The notes below the pieces were generated by a model. It had not been told where the DNA came from. It was given only the letters and a program-made list of their open reading frames with translations, and did no database searches. Below, in pieces: positions 33,821 to 43,301 of a stretch of 64,000 nucleotides of DNA. Source of the DNA: DASQFI01 sp963780895 (GTDB taxonomy: Bacteria > Acidobacteriota > Vicinamibacteria > Vicinamibacterales > SCN-69-37). Every line of letters starts with the position of its first letter. Positions within the stretch are counted from its first letter, which is position 1. Both the position numbers and the translations under genes were made by a program. Location of the stretch: NCBI GenBank assembly GCA_963780895.1, contig CAWAEG010000007.1, forward strand, positions 186,001 through 250,000. Direction: 5' to 3'.

Positions 33821-34780
33821 TCACCAACTGTCGGGCGCACCGTTCCGGACGAGGTATCCGTTTCGCGCACGGACGACGTGATCCTTGTCGCGCGTGCGAA
33901 GTTCGATCGGATGCCAGCCGGGACGCGTGCTGGGCTCGAACGCCAATAGATACTGATGACGCAACTCCGTGACGATTTGCCGCGCCGCCTGGCTCGTTAC
34001 CGAGGGGCCGACCGCGGCAAAGATTTCCCCTCCGGTCCACCGCGCCAGGTCGCCGAGACGGCCGGCCTGCAGCGCGTCGATCTGGTCTTCGTTGATGGTC
34101 GTCGTGCCCGCGCGATCGAGCGGGGAGATGACGAGCACGATGTAGACGGGGACGTCGATCCCGCTGGCGATGCCGGAGACCTCTTCGGGCGTCAGCCGGC
34201 TCGCGTTGTCGGCGCCATCCGTGAGGGCGACGATCGCGCGGCGCGGACCCGACTGCGAGGCGAGAATCTTGCCCGTCTCGGCGATGGCGTCGAAGAGCGA
34301 CGTGGCGCCGTAGGGGCGCAGGGTCTCGAGCTTCTTGAGGACGTTCCCGGGCGCCGGTCCGAACGGCTCGAGCTCCTGGAGGGTGCGGTCGAAGGCGAAG
34401 AGTCCGACCTCGTCTTTGCCTTTCAACCAGCTGAGCACGTGAAAGCTAATCTCGCGCGCAGCCTCGCGCTTGGCCGCCACGTCCATGCTGCCGCTGAAGT
34501 CCACGAGCAGCGCGACGCTCACCGGCGTCGTCTCGGCGCGGAAGTCGACGATCTTGCGTTGCTGGCCCGAGTCGAACAGCTGAAAGTCGGTTTCCTTGAG
34601 GTTCGTGACCGGCCGTCCCTTACTATCGCGGACGACGGCGGCGACGGCGACGCGCTGGACGACGGCCTTGAACGTCGGGCGCTGCTCCTGCGGCATCTGA
34701 CCCGGAGGCGGCGTCTGTGACGCTCCAGCCGTCGGAGAGCAGGTCAGTAACGCGAGAGTAGCCGCCAGAACTGCACGCAT
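33821..34780 (-). CDS. VWFA-domain protein (acidobacterial VWFA-related type)
   Basis: The 319-residue protein has a signal peptide (about 1-20) and the typical N-terminal motif 'VVRDSKGRPVTNLKETDFQL'. A von Willebrand A domain follows with the MIDAS site 'LLVDFSGSMD' (D-x-S-x-S), 'GATSLFDAI' and 'VALTDGADNAS'. Such proteins are common in Acidobacteriota as exported metal-dependent adhesion-like proteins of unknown partner. GGGGG lies before the ATG at 34780. Confidence 0.88.
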   Translation of the reverse strand: MRAVLAATLALLTCSPTAGASQTPPPGQMPQEQRPTFKAVVQRVAVAAVVRDSKGRPVTNLKETDFQLFDSGQQRKIVDFRAETTPVSVALLVDFSGSMDVAAKREAAREISFHVLSWLKGKDEVGLFAFDRTLQELEPFGPAPGNVLKKLETLRPYGATSLFDAIAETGKILASQSGPRRAIVALTDGADNASRLTPEEVSGIASGIDVPVYIVLVISPLDRAGTTTINEDQIDALQAGRLGDLARWTGGEIFAAVGPSVTSQAARQIVTELRHQYLLAFEPSTRPGWHPIELRTRDKDHVVRARNGYLVRNGAPDSW

Positions 34781-34886
34781 CGAACCCCCTTGTTTCAACT
34801 TTCTTGCCAATCTGGACAGGGCCGTTCGAACTTGCGCAATCCCGGTTTTTTGCTGAAAAACGGCGTGAGTGTGTAAGAGTTACTGA

Positions 34887-35792
34887 GTGCAACTTCCGGC
34901 CGTCTTCCTAATCCTGGCCGTCGCGCTCCCTCAAACAACCCCGACCGACCCGCTCACGCGCGCCCGCCAGGCCTACAACGACCGGCGGTTCGACGACGCG
35001 ATTGCGGCTGCCGGCGAGGCGGGCAAGCTGTCCGGTCTGGCCGAGGCGGCCTCGCTCGTCGCGGCGCGCGCCAGGCTCGAACGGTACCGTGAAGCGGCCG
35101 TGCCAAACGAAGCCGACCTCAGCGAGGCACGGCGGCTGCTGAAGGGCCTCGATCAGACGAAGCTCTCCGCGCGGGATCATGTGGAATTCCTGGTGGGCCT
35201 GGGTGAGGCGCTGTACCTCGAGAACAACTTCGGCGCGGCCGAGGTGTATTTTTCGCGAGCGCTGGCGCGCGTCGGCGTGTCGGACGCAGACACGCGTGAG
35301 CGAATTTTCGAATGGTGGGCGACGACGCTCGATCATCAGGCCCAGTTCGGCCCGCAGGCCGAACGGCGGCCTTTGTACACGCGCATCCTCGCGAGAGCGG
35401 AAGAAGAACTGGCGCGGCGGGAGAGCTCAGCGGTGGCGTCGTACTGGCTCGCCGCGGCCGCGCAGGGCGTCGACGACCTCGAGCGGGCCTGGGGCGCGGC
35501 GCACGCCGGCTGGATCCACGCCGGCCACCTCGGTCCTCGCGGCGCACAGCTTCGCGCCGATCTCGATCGGCTCGTCCGCCAGGTCATCCTCCCCGAACGC
35601 GCCCGCCGTCTGACGCACGAAGGCGACCCTCGCGCCGCCCTCGACATCTTCCTGACGGAATGGGAGGACTTCAAGAAACGATGGGGACGGGAGTCGATTG
35701 TGGGAAACTCCCGGGACTCCATCGACGACATGTCCCGGGAGTTTTCCATAATCGACTCCCGTCCCCGTGCCTTATTCGTATTGAGTAATTGA
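34887..35792 (+). CDS. TPR-type exported protein with palindrome-derived C-terminus
   Basis: The 301-residue frame starts at GTG and opens with a short signal-like segment ('LPAVFLILAVALPQ'). Helical repeats follow: 'ARQAYNDRRFDDAIAAAGEA', 'FLVGLGEALYLENNFGAAEV'. The last ~37 residues, after 'EWEDFKKRW', come from an inserted palindromic repeat (35683-35766) and from the AT-rich repeat beside it. The native C-terminus is probably lost or was altered by the insertion. It is divergent from the VWA gene; the 106-bp gap should hold both promoters. Confidence 0.65.
   Translation: MQLPAVFLILAVALPQTTPTDPLTRARQAYNDRRFDDAIAAAGEAGKLSGLAEAASLVAARARLERYREAAVPNEADLSEARRLLKGLDQTKLSARDHVEFLVGLGEALYLENNFGAAEVYFSRALARVGVSDADTRERIFEWWATTLDHQAQFGPQAERRPLYTRILARAEEELARRESSAVASYWLAAAAQGVDDLERAWGAAHAGWIHAGHLGPRGAQLRADLDRLVRQVILPERARRLTHEGDPRAALDIFLTEWEDFKKRWGRESIVGNSRDSIDDMSREFSIIDSRPRALFVLSN
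35683..35766. repeat. 34-bp inverted repeat element inside the 3' end of the TPR gene
   Basis: Arms 35683-35716 and 35733-35766 pair over 34 bp with about three mismatches around a 16-nt loop. The arm begins GGGGACGGGAGTCGATT and ends ACTCCCGGGA. It supplies in-frame codons to the gene. Confidence 0.85.
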
Positions 35793-35854
35793 GCAATTGG
35801 TAATTGGGTAATTGATCTGTCAATTACTCAATTGCCAATTACTCAATTACCCAA
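35781..35854. repeat. AT-rich 35-bp inverted repeat (CAATTACCC family)
   Basis: Arms 35781-35815 and 35820-35854 pair over 35 bp with four mismatches and a 4-nt loop. They are made of TTGGGTAATTGAGTAATTG-like words. Related copies lie at 52588-52620 and 57886-57923. Its low GC contrasts sharply with the genes around it. Confidence 0.85.
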
Positions 35855-36036
35855 ACTAGCTCTGGTCCTTCTGCCGCTGGAGGTAGGCGCTGACGCTGGT
35901 ACTGCGCTGACGCCGAGTACGGAGCTGGCGCTTCTACAGCGTCCAATCGTGCGTGTTCCGGAGCGATGCCGCCGCGAGACGATCAGCTGCCTGGCGGCAC
36001 GAGCCTGACGGACATCTGAGTACTCGACGCGCTCGC

Positions 36037-36580
36037 TTACTTCACCAGTTGACCCGCCAGGGCGGCCGCGTTCTCCGCGAACACCACCGCACGGACGAAG
36101 TTCTTGATCGCAATCTGCTGAATCGCGAGCGCGATGAAACGTTGGGCCTGATCGAACTGGTCCTTCAGCTCGCGCCCGAGCGACCGCGGCTCGACCTTCG
36201 CCAGGTTCTTCTGCGCGACGTCGATGGAGCTGCGGGCCCGGCTCTCGAGCTCGCTCGCGTTCTGAGTGGTCTGGAGCACGGGCGGCGGCGGACTGTCGGG
36301 CGGCGGTGACGAGGTCGGCACCGCCGGAGGGTTGACTCGCTCCGGCGTCCGGCTCGCCGGCGGGTTCGGTTTTGGTGGCGCCGGTGTCGCGGCGGGCGTC
36401 GTCGCGGGCGCCGGCTCGACGACCGGTTCGAGCGGCGGCGCCGGGACGAGCATCCGCGCGCGGCGGCGCCGGAGTGTCCAGGGCCGGCGGAGGAACCAGC
36501 GTGCGCGCGTGGCCCGTCGCGCATGCCGAGAGACTTACGAGAGCCAGCGCGGCCAGCGCGGCTCGTGCCGGGAGGGGCAT
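36037..36580 (-). CDS. Hypothetical Pro-rich lipoprotein, frame-broken
   Basis: The N-terminal part (MPLPARAALAALALVSLSACATG) is a clear lipoprotein signal with Cys20. A Pro-rich linker leads into a helical C-terminal domain ('SSIDVAQKNLAKVEPRSLGR', 'QRFIALAIQQIAIKNFVRAV') in a different frame. The switch is near 36448-36460, in a CG-rich run. The total is about 180 residues. It starts 8 bp after the histidine kinase stop, so it is the third gene of the regulator operon and could be an envelope partner. Family not recognised. Confidence 0.6.
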
Positions 36581-36588
36581 TACCTCAA

Positions 36589-38419
36589 TTATGACGCAGG
36601 AACCGCGACGGCGGGCGCCAGAAGATGCGTCGCCTGTCGCAGCCGAATCGAGAACGTCGTGCCCCGGCCCGGGACCGATTGCACCTCGATATCGCCGTCG
36701 TGCAGCTGGATCGTGCGGTACACGAGCGAGAGGCCGATCCCGCTCCCGTGGTCCTTGGTCGTGAAGTACAGATCGAAGATCCGGGACAGATCCTCGGCGG
36801 AGATGCCGACGCCGGTGTCCTCGAACACGATTTCGACCTGCCGGTGGGGGCGCTCGCGCGCCGCGATGCGAAGCCGTCCGCCTTGCGGCATCGCCTGACA
36901 CGCGTTGAGCGCGAGGTTGAGAAAGGCCTGCAGCAGCATGCGCGTGTCGGCGTTGACCGGCGGCAGGGTCGGCGGCACGTCGATCCGGACGTCGACCTGA
37001 CTCTTGCTGGCTTCAGCCTGGACGATCGGCAGCAGCTCGTCGATGATTTCGCCGACCCAGACGGGCTGCAGCCGCAGGTCCTCGGGCCGCGTGAACTTCA
37101 GGAATCCCTGCACGACTTCGTCGAGGCGTCTCACCTGGGCCGCGATCACCGACAGGTGCTCGGTCGCGTCCGGCTTATCCGTCAAGCGCATTTTGAGCAG
37201 CTCGAGGTGGATCATCGTCGCGTTGAGCGGGTTCTTGATTTCGTGCGCGATGCCGGCCGACAGGCGGCTGATCGCCGCCAGCTTTCGCGAGTAGCTGAGG
37301 GTGGACTCCACCTGGCTGAGATAGCCGAGATTGCGGGAGACGATCATCACGCCGAGCGGATGCTGACCCGGATCGCGGATGACGTGCGTGAGAATCAGCC
37401 GCTCGCCGCCGCCGGGTAATTCCTCGGTGGACGGCCCTTCGGATTGGCCGCTCGTCAACGCCGTTTCGACCGCGCGGCGGTACGGATGGCTGTCGGGCAG
37501 CAGCTCGCCAATCGCGCCCGACTCGCCGGCGAGCGCCGTCCGCATCGCCGGATTCGCGAAGAGCAGCGTCCCGTCCGGCGCGAAGAGGGCCACCGCGTCC
37601 TCGAGGTGTCCGACGACCGATTCGAGCGTCGCACGCTGGTCGGCGAGCTCCGATCGATCGGCGGCGAGCCGCGCGGTGACCGCCTTGAACGAGTCGCCGA
37701 GCTCGGCGAGCTCCGCCTCGCGCGGAAGGTCCACTTTGACGTCGAGCTCTCCGCGGCCCAGACGCTGGAGGCCGCTGCGAATGACGTGGATCGGCCGGAC
37801 GATGATCTGCGCCAGCAGCATGGCGACGATCACCGTCGCGACGAGCGCGACGACCGTCGTGATGGCGGCCGTCTGGAGGACGGGCTCGAATTGATCGCGG
37901 ATCAGCAGCGTCGAGAAGCCGATGTGAATGGTCGCGAACGGCTTGGGCCCATCCGGATGATCGAGCAGGAGCGGCTGCCGCGTCTCGAGCGTGCGGCCTT
38001 CGGCGAGGATTGCGCGCGTCTGCGCGATGCGGCCCTGTTTGAGCACGTCGTCCATGTCGCCCGTGGGCGTCCAGAGCTGCGCCGACCATCGTGTCGTCCA
38101 GATGGCCGATGATGCGGTTGTTCACGTCGACGATCGCGGCGTACGACACGCCTTTCGAGTAGACGCTCGATTTGAGAATGGAATCGAGGCCGGGATCGGA
38201 CCTGAGCCGCGAGTACGGATCTTCCGGGTCCACGCCCTGCGCCACGTCGTCCCGGGCGCGTTCGTAGATCAGCTTCGACAGCAGGTCTGCCCGGGCGCGA
38301 CTCTCCTGCAGCAGGACCTGCGCAAGCGAGGACAGGTACCAAGCCCCGAGCGCAACCACGGCCAGGCCGACGATCAGGGTGACGCCGGCGACCTGTTTGG
38401 TCTTGAGACTCAGCGGCAT
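36589..38419 (-). CDS. Sensor histidine kinase (HAMP-PAS-HisKA-HATPase), frame-broken
   Basis: The N-terminus has a first membrane helix ('VAGVTLIVGLAVVALGAWYL') and a periplasmic sensor ('YAAIVDVNNRIIGHLDD'). After a one-base break at about 38078-38084 the frame continues through a second helix ('AAITTVVALVATVIVAML'), HAMP, a PAS-like domain, and HisKA with the phospho-acceptor His in 'SAGIAHEIKNPLNATM'. The catalytic domain follows ('NLALNACQAMPQGG', 'EDTGVGISAEDL', 'GSGIGLSLV', 'GRGTTFSIRL'). It is the NtrB-like partner of the regulator whose stop lies 4 bp upstream. The break falls where one missing base restores 'QLWTPTGDMDDV'. Confidence 0.85.
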
Positions 38420-38423
38420 GCGC

Positions 38424-39812
38424 TTAATCGGGCCGTCCCTTCATGCGGTTGAGCTTGTTGTGCAGCGTCTTCAGGCTGATCCCAAGCATCTCGGCCGCGC
38501 GGGTCTTGTTGCCGCCGGTGTGCTGCAGCGTGACTTCAATCAACTGCTCTTCGGCCTGATCGACGGTCGTGCCTGGGGCGAGGCCGAGCGACGAGCCTGG
38601 AGCCGCGGGGGACGCGTTGGCCAGCGCCGGCATGTCACCGACCTCGATGACCGCGCCTTTCGCGACAATGGTCGCGCGTTCCATGACGTTGCGCAACTCC
38701 CGCACGTTCCCCGGCCAGTCGTAGCGCTCGAGGATCTGCATCGCGCGGTCGGACAGCCCCGCCACGGACCGGCCGTTGCGCGTGTTGAACTCCTTGATGA
38801 ACGCCTGGATCAGCATCGGCAGGTCGTCCTTCCGGTCGCGGAGAGGCGGCAGCCGGATGGCGAAGACGTTGAGCCGGTAATACAGGTCCTCGCGCAGCTT
38901 GTTCTGCCGGACCGCTTCCGGCGGATCGGTGTTGGTGGCCGCGACCACGCGAATGTCCACGGACTGCTCGCGCTGGCCGCCGAGCGGCCGGAACGTCCGC
39001 TCCTGCAGGACCCGCAGGAGCTTGGCCTGCGTCGTCGGCGTCATCTCCGAGATCTCGTCGAGGAACAGCGTGCCCCGGTTCGCCAGCTCGAAGCAGCCTT
39101 GCCGTCGCGCGATGGCGCCCGTGAACGCCCCTTTTTCGTGGCCGAAGAGCTCGGATTCCAGCAGGGAGTCGGGAATCGCGGCGCAGTTGAGCGGCACGAA
39201 CGGCTGGGAGACGCGCGGACTGATCTGGTGAATCGTCTGCGCGACCAGCTCCTTGCCCGTGCCGGACTCGCCGCTCACCAGCACGGACGCCACGGTCGGC
39301 GCCGCCTGCTCGATCACCTGATAGATCTTGCGCATCTCGATGCTGGCGCCGATCATCTTGCCGAACGTGCCGCGCTCCTGGAGCTGCCGGCGGAGGACGC
39401 GCATTTCGCGCAGCGTGTCGTGTCGCTGGATGATCTGGTCCAGCAGAATCTTCATGCGCTGCGGATCGACCGGCTTGGTGAGGTAGTCGTACGCGCCGAC
39501 TTTGATCGCTTCCACCGCCGACTCGACGGTTCCCTGCGCCGTCATGAGCACCACGGTCAGGTCGAGCTCGTCCTGCTGTTTCAACTTTTTCAGCAGGTCG
39601 AGGCCGCCCATGCCGGGCATGATCAGATCGCTCAGCACGATGGTCGGGCGAGCCTCGTTGACTTTGGCCAGAGCCTCCACGCCGTTGGAGGCGACATCGA
39701 CCGTATACCCCCAGCTGGTCAACAGCTGCTGCAGCCCCACGCGCTGCGCGGCGTCGTCTTCGACGAGCAGAATTCGGTCGTCCGATTCGGCGGAGACCGG
39801 CCGGTTTGCCAT
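38424..39812 (-). CDS. NtrC-family sigma-54-dependent response regulator
   Basis: The 462-residue protein has a receiver domain (phospho-acceptor D62 in 'VLSDLIMPGMGG', K near 'YDYLTKPVD'), an AAA+ domain and a Fis-type helix-turn-helix. The AAA+ domain has Walker A 'GESGTGKELVA', the sigma-54 contact loop 'EKGAFTGA', 'GTLFLDEISEM' and 'DWPGNVRELRNV'; the HTH is 'NKTRAAEMLGISLKTLHNKL'. It should activate sigma-54 promoters upon phosphorylation by the kinase encoded next. The ATG at 39812 has CAGGAG upstream. The three sigma-54 boxes at 4.7, 11.2 and 14.7 kb are candidate targets, by inference only. Confidence 0.95.
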   Translation of the reverse strand: MANRPVSAESDDRILLVEDDAAQRVGLQQLLTSWGYTVDVASNGVEALAKVNEARPTIVLSDLIMPGMGGLDLLKKLKQQDELDLTVVLMTAQGTVESAVEAIKVGAYDYLTKPVDPQRMKILLDQIIQRHDTLREMRVLRRQLQERGTFGKMIGASIEMRKIYQVIEQAAPTVASVLVSGESGTGKELVAQTIHQISPRVSQPFVPLNCAAIPDSLLESELFGHEKGAFTGAIARRQGCFELANRGTLFLDEISEMTPTTQAKLLRVLQERTFRPLGGQREQSVDIRVVAATNTDPPEAVRQNKLREDLYYRLNVFAIRLPPLRDRKDDLPMLIQAFIKEFNTRNGRSVAGLSDRAMQILERYDWPGNVRELRNVMERATIVAKGAVIEVGDMPALANASPAAPGSSLGLAPGTTVDQAEEQLIEVTLQHTGGNKTRAAEMLGISLKTLHNKLNRMKGRPD

Positions 39813-39854
39813 TCTCACTCCTGATTGATTCTGGATCAGCCAGCTGATTCTGGA

Positions 39855-41279
39855 TCAGCCGGCCTGCGTCTGGTGCGCAGCCTCCCGCATCGCGGCCCAG
39901 GCGGCTTCGACGTGGGTCCGCTCGGTTTGAAGTGAGCCGACCGACACCCGCACCATCCACCGGCCGTCGAGCAAGGCCGGCGTGAGATACGCGTCGCCCG
40001 ACCGATTGACCCGATCGACCCAGCCCAGGGTATGCCGGTCCAGTGCGTCGCCCGAGAGGTCCGCCGGCTCATGCCGCACGCAGATCGTCTGCAGCGTCAC
40101 CGGGTTGAGCACGCGCCAGTCGGGCGCCGCCCGGACCTGTTCGGCAAGCCACTGCGCGTTGCCGAGATCCCTCCGGAGCCGGGTCTGCAGCCGCGAGACG
40201 CCCTGCTCGCGGATGAGAAACCAGAGCTTGAGCGCGCGGAAGCGCCGCCCGAGCGGCAGGCCCCAGTCGCGCAGGTTCTTGACCTCGCGGTCGGCCGGCG
40301 TCTGCAGGTAACTCGGATTCGTGGACATCACCCGAATGAGCTGGTCGGATTCACGAACGTAATAGACCGAGCAGTCGAATGATGTGCCCAGCCACTTGTG
40401 AGGGTTGATCACGATGGAGTCCGCTCCCTCGATGCCGTTCCACATCCACCGGCACTCGGGCAGGATCATCGCGGAGCCGGCCATGGCGGCGTCGACGTGG
40501 AGCCAGAGCTTGTGCCGGGATGCCAGACCGGCGAGCGGCTCGATCGGATCGAGGGCGGTCGTCGTGGTGGTTCCGGTGGTCGCGACGATCGCGCACGGCA
40601 CGCGGCCCTGCGAGAGGTCACGCGCGATCGCCTCCTCGAGCGCGTCGGTTCGCAGGGCGTACGCGTCGTCGTGGGGAATGAGCCGGAGGTTTTCGCGTCC
40701 GACGCCCGCGAGCAGCGCCGCCTTTTCGATCGAGCTGTGGCTGTGCGTGGACGCATAGACGACGAGCGGCCGCGGCTCCGCCTGCAGTCCGCCGCGCGCG
40801 AGGCTGTAGTTGGTCGCACGCTCGCGGGCACACAAGAGCGCCACCAGCGAGCTCGTCGAGGCCGTGTCCTGAATCACGCCGCTCCACGCGGCCGACAACC
40901 CGACCATCTGCCGCAGCCAGTCGGTCGTCACTTCCTCGAGCTCGGTCAAAGCCGGGCTCGATTGCCACGCCAGGCCCAGCACGCCGAGGCCCGTACTCAG
41001 GTAGTCACCGAGCACGCTCGAGAGCTCGCCGTTGCACGGGAAGTATCCGAAGAAGCTCGGGTGTGCCCAGTGCGAAAGGCCCGGCACCAGGATGCGTTCG
41101 ACGTCGCGCAGGATGGCGTCGAACGGTTCGGGCTCCGCCGGAGGTGCCTGCGGCAGCTGTCGCTTGATGTCGCCCGGTGCGGTTCGCGCCATGACAGGCA
41201 GCGCCGCCACGCGTTCTCGATAATCCGCGATCCAGTCGATGAGTTGGTGTCCGCGGGTGCGGAAGTCGTCCGGAGTCAA
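39855..41279 (-). CDS. PLP-dependent decarboxylase (aromatic-L-amino-acid type)
   Basis: This 474-residue group II decarboxylase has the substrate-loop 'HWAHPSFFGYFP', H181 stacking on PLP ('THSHSSIEKAAL'), D263 ('LWLHVDAAMAGSAMIL') and the Schiff-base Lys K295 ('VINPHKWLGTSFDCSVYYVR'). The family decarboxylates aromatic L-amino acids such as Phe, Tyr, Trp or DOPA; the exact substrate is not fixed by sequence. It is 43 bp upstream of the regulator gene on the same strand. Two direct copies of TGATTCTGGATCAGCC lie in that gap. Confidence 0.92.
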   Translation of the reverse strand: MTPDDFRTRGHQLIDWIADYRERVAALPVMARTAPGDIKRQLPQAPPAEPEPFDAILRDVERILVPGLSHWAHPSFFGYFPCNGELSSVLGDYLSTGLGVLGLAWQSSPALTELEEVTTDWLRQMVGLSAAWSGVIQDTASTSSLVALLCARERATNYSLARGGLQAEPRPLVVYASTHSHSSIEKAALLAGVGRENLRLIPHDDAYALRTDALEEAIARDLSQGRVPCAIVATTGTTTTTALDPIEPLAGLASRHKLWLHVDAAMAGSAMILPECRWMWNGIEGADSIVINPHKWLGTSFDCSVYYVRESDQLIRVMSTNPSYLQTPADREVKNLRDWGLPLGRRFRALKLWFLIREQGVSRLQTRLRRDLGNAQWLAEQVRAAPDWRVLNPVTLQTICVRHEPADLSGDALDRHTLGWVDRVNRSGDAYLTPALLDGRWMVRVSVGSLQTERTHVEAAWAAMREAAHQTQAG

Positions 41280-41318
41280 CGCGCCCTCGAAGGGTGAGGC
41301 GACCGCGAAATCATTTCG

Positions 41319-41354
41319 GGTAGTGTCTGAATCACGCAGGATTCAGACACTACC
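41319..41354. repeat. Perfect 14-bp hairpin directly after a stop codon
   Basis: GGTAGTGTCTGAAT and ATTCAGACACTACC pair perfectly around an 8-nt loop. It begins one base after the stop of the 41355-43301 gene (minus strand) and lies ~40 bp before the decarboxylase ATG. No T-run follows, so it may be a repeat element acting as a terminator. Confidence 0.65.
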
Positions 41355-43301
41355 TCACTTCGCGATCTTCACATCCTGTTTCTTGATCTCGCCCGGACCG
41401 ATCGTCAACTTGATGGCCTGTTTGGACAATGCGTCGAGGAACACAGGGTCGAACTGTTCACTGGGCCGGAGGTCGGTGACCGCCGCGAGGAGGTATTCAC
41501 CCGCGGGTGGGCCCTGCATGCCGCGAAACGCAAACTGCCCGTCGGTCGCCGGTCGTGCGGTGAGGATGCGCCGGGAATCGGATAGCCAGTACGCCTTGTC
41601 GGCGGGGAACACGATCATCGTGTACTCGGTGGCCGGCCGCCCCGACGCGTCCTGCAGCGTGCCCGACAGATCCTGAGTCCGGTTCGTCAACGTCACGACC
41701 GCGTCGCTGATGTTCTCACCTGGCCGAAGCTCGAAGGCCAGGTCAGAGACTTCACGAGCACCCAGCCGCACGGACACATCCATCCATGGCGGCGGAGCCG
41801 GACCCTGACCCATCGCTTGTCCACTCAGCCGGTAGCTTCCGGGCGTGAGGCCGGTGATCGAAAACGTTCCGTCGGCGGCCACGCGCGCGATACCGCTGAC
41901 CATGGACGCCAGATCGGTCACATTCACGGGCCGCGCGGCGACGGTCACCGTCGACATTTCAAGGCTCGCCTGAGGAGATGCGCCGTCCACCACCACTCGA
42001 CCCGATATCGTCATCCCAGGCTGGAGCGTCATCGCAAGACCCGTAACTGGCAGGCCGTCCACGGACACTTCGGCGACCGCCCACAGCCCCGGCGCCGAAG
42101 GCGGCGGTCCAGGCTGCGGACTTCCCGGTGTGACCGTTGTGAGCGGCATGCCTCTCATCCGGGCGTGCACGGTGTAGCGCCCCGGCGCGACACCGGTTAC
42201 GGTGAACGAGCCGTCGGGCCGCGTGCTGGCCGTGCGCATCAACGACGTGAACATCGTCGCGAAGCTCTCGACGCGGTCGACGCCGCGCAGCTGAATCGTT
42301 GCGCCCCGCGCCGGTTGCCCATCGGGGCCGAAGACGACGCCTTCTACGCGCGCCGTCGGAATCGGCCGGGCAACGATGTCGATGTTGGTTCGCTCCTCGC
42401 CAGGGCTCAACGTGATCGTCGCGGCGTCGGCGGCGTTGGTCGTGCCGGGATAGTAGACAGCCGCGTAGCCAATCGTTTGTCCGATACCGCCCCGGCCGGT
42501 CATGCCGATCTCCGAGACGCTCGCGAACGACATGCCCGCATTCTGGACAGGCCGCTGCGGCCGTTCGTCCGAGCCGATGACCGTCGAGGCCGGCCTCGGC
42601 GGCGTCGGGCTCGCGGGCTTCGACGACGATTCGAGATCGCGCACGGCTGACTGGACGGTTTCCGGTGTGAGCACGGTCGCGTCGCCGCCGGCAAGGTCCA
42701 CGGGCGTCGCCGAGATGATGTAGTCGCCTGGCGGGACTCCGGAAAACCGGTACATGCCGCGGTCGTCGGTCGTCTGTCGCGGCAGCATCATCTGCGTCAG
42801 CATGGCGACCATGGTGCCGAGCATCTGGTCGCCCGCCCGTCGCTGCGGCTGCACGAGCTCGACACCGACGCCCACCGCCGGCTGGCCGTGCTCATCCGTG
42901 ATGACACCGGTGATCGCGCCGCCGCGAATCATCCGCACGACGAGGTCCGAGCGCTTCTCGCCCTCCTTCAAAACGATCTGTGTTCCGGGACGGCCTGGCA
43001 GCCGCGCGCCATAGACCGTGTCCACGTACGGCGGCTTCGACACGGTCACGAGATATTTGCCCGCCGGCAGCGCCGGCATCACGAATCGGCCCGCCTCATC
43101 CGTCGTCGTCAGCCGGACCTGCGGATCGTCGGTGCCAAGCACGCTGACGCCCGCGCGGCGAAGAGGGCGGCTCGGTGTTTCGTCGGTGACGACGACGCCC
43201 GCGAGCACTGCGGTTCCCAGCTTGATGGCGGGGCGAACGTCGCGAGGTTGCTGACCCAGCATCGCGGCAAGCACGAGAGCGAGCGGCACTGTCAACGTCA
43301 T
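41355..43301 (-). CDS. Carboxypeptidase-regulatory-like domain protein, copy 2
   Basis: The 648-residue exported protein (signal MTLTVPLALVLAAMLG) is a chain of beta-sandwich domains of the carboxypeptidase regulatory-like type. Repeated signatures include 'TTTDEAGRFVMPALPAGKYL', 'TDDRGMYRFSGVPPGDYIIS', 'RPDGSFTVTGVAPGRYTV' and 'AADGTFSITGLTPGSYRLS'. These domains are structural and occur in surface or TonB-linked proteins. The ATG overlaps the TGA of the upstream homologue by 4 nt, so the two are translationally coupled. A longer upstream frame would lie wholly inside that homologue. Confidence 0.85.
   Translation of the reverse strand: MTLTVPLALVLAAMLGQQPRDVRPAIKLGTAVLAGVVVTDETPSRPLRRAGVSVLGTDDPQVRLTTTDEAGRFVMPALPAGKYLVTVSKPPYVDTVYGARLPGRPGTQIVLKEGEKRSDLVVRMIRGGAITGVITDEHGQPAVGVGVELVQPQRRAGDQMLGTMVAMLTQMMLPRQTTDDRGMYRFSGVPPGDYIISATPVDLAGGDATVLTPETVQSAVRDLESSSKPASPTPPRPASTVIGSDERPQRPVQNAGMSFASVSEIGMTGRGGIGQTIGYAAVYYPGTTNAADAATITLSPGEERTNIDIVARPIPTARVEGVVFGPDGQPARGATIQLRGVDRVESFATMFTSLMRTASTRPDGSFTVTGVAPGRYTVHARMRGMPLTTVTPGSPQPGPPPSAPGLWAVAEVSVDGLPVTGLAMTLQPGMTISGRVVVDGASPQASLEMSTVTVAARPVNVTDLASMVSGIARVAADGTFSITGLTPGSYRLSGQAMGQGPAPPPWMDVSVRLGAREVSDLAFELRPGENISDAVVTLTNRTQDLSGTLQDASGRPATEYTMIVFPADKAYWLSDSRRILTARPATDGQFAFRGMQGPPAGEYLLAAVTDLRPSEQFDPVFLDALSKQAIKLTIGPGEIKKQDVKIAK

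Noticed and set aside
34795..34809. Fourth sigma-54-like box (TGGCAAGAAAGTTGA) before the VWA gene
   Set aside because: The -12 element lacks the C of GC, and the predicted start would fall between the ribosome site and the ATG, leaving no usable leader.
38379..39824. 481-codon open frame on the plus strand
   Set aside because: Antisense to the NtrC-type regulator, whose motifs are unambiguous.
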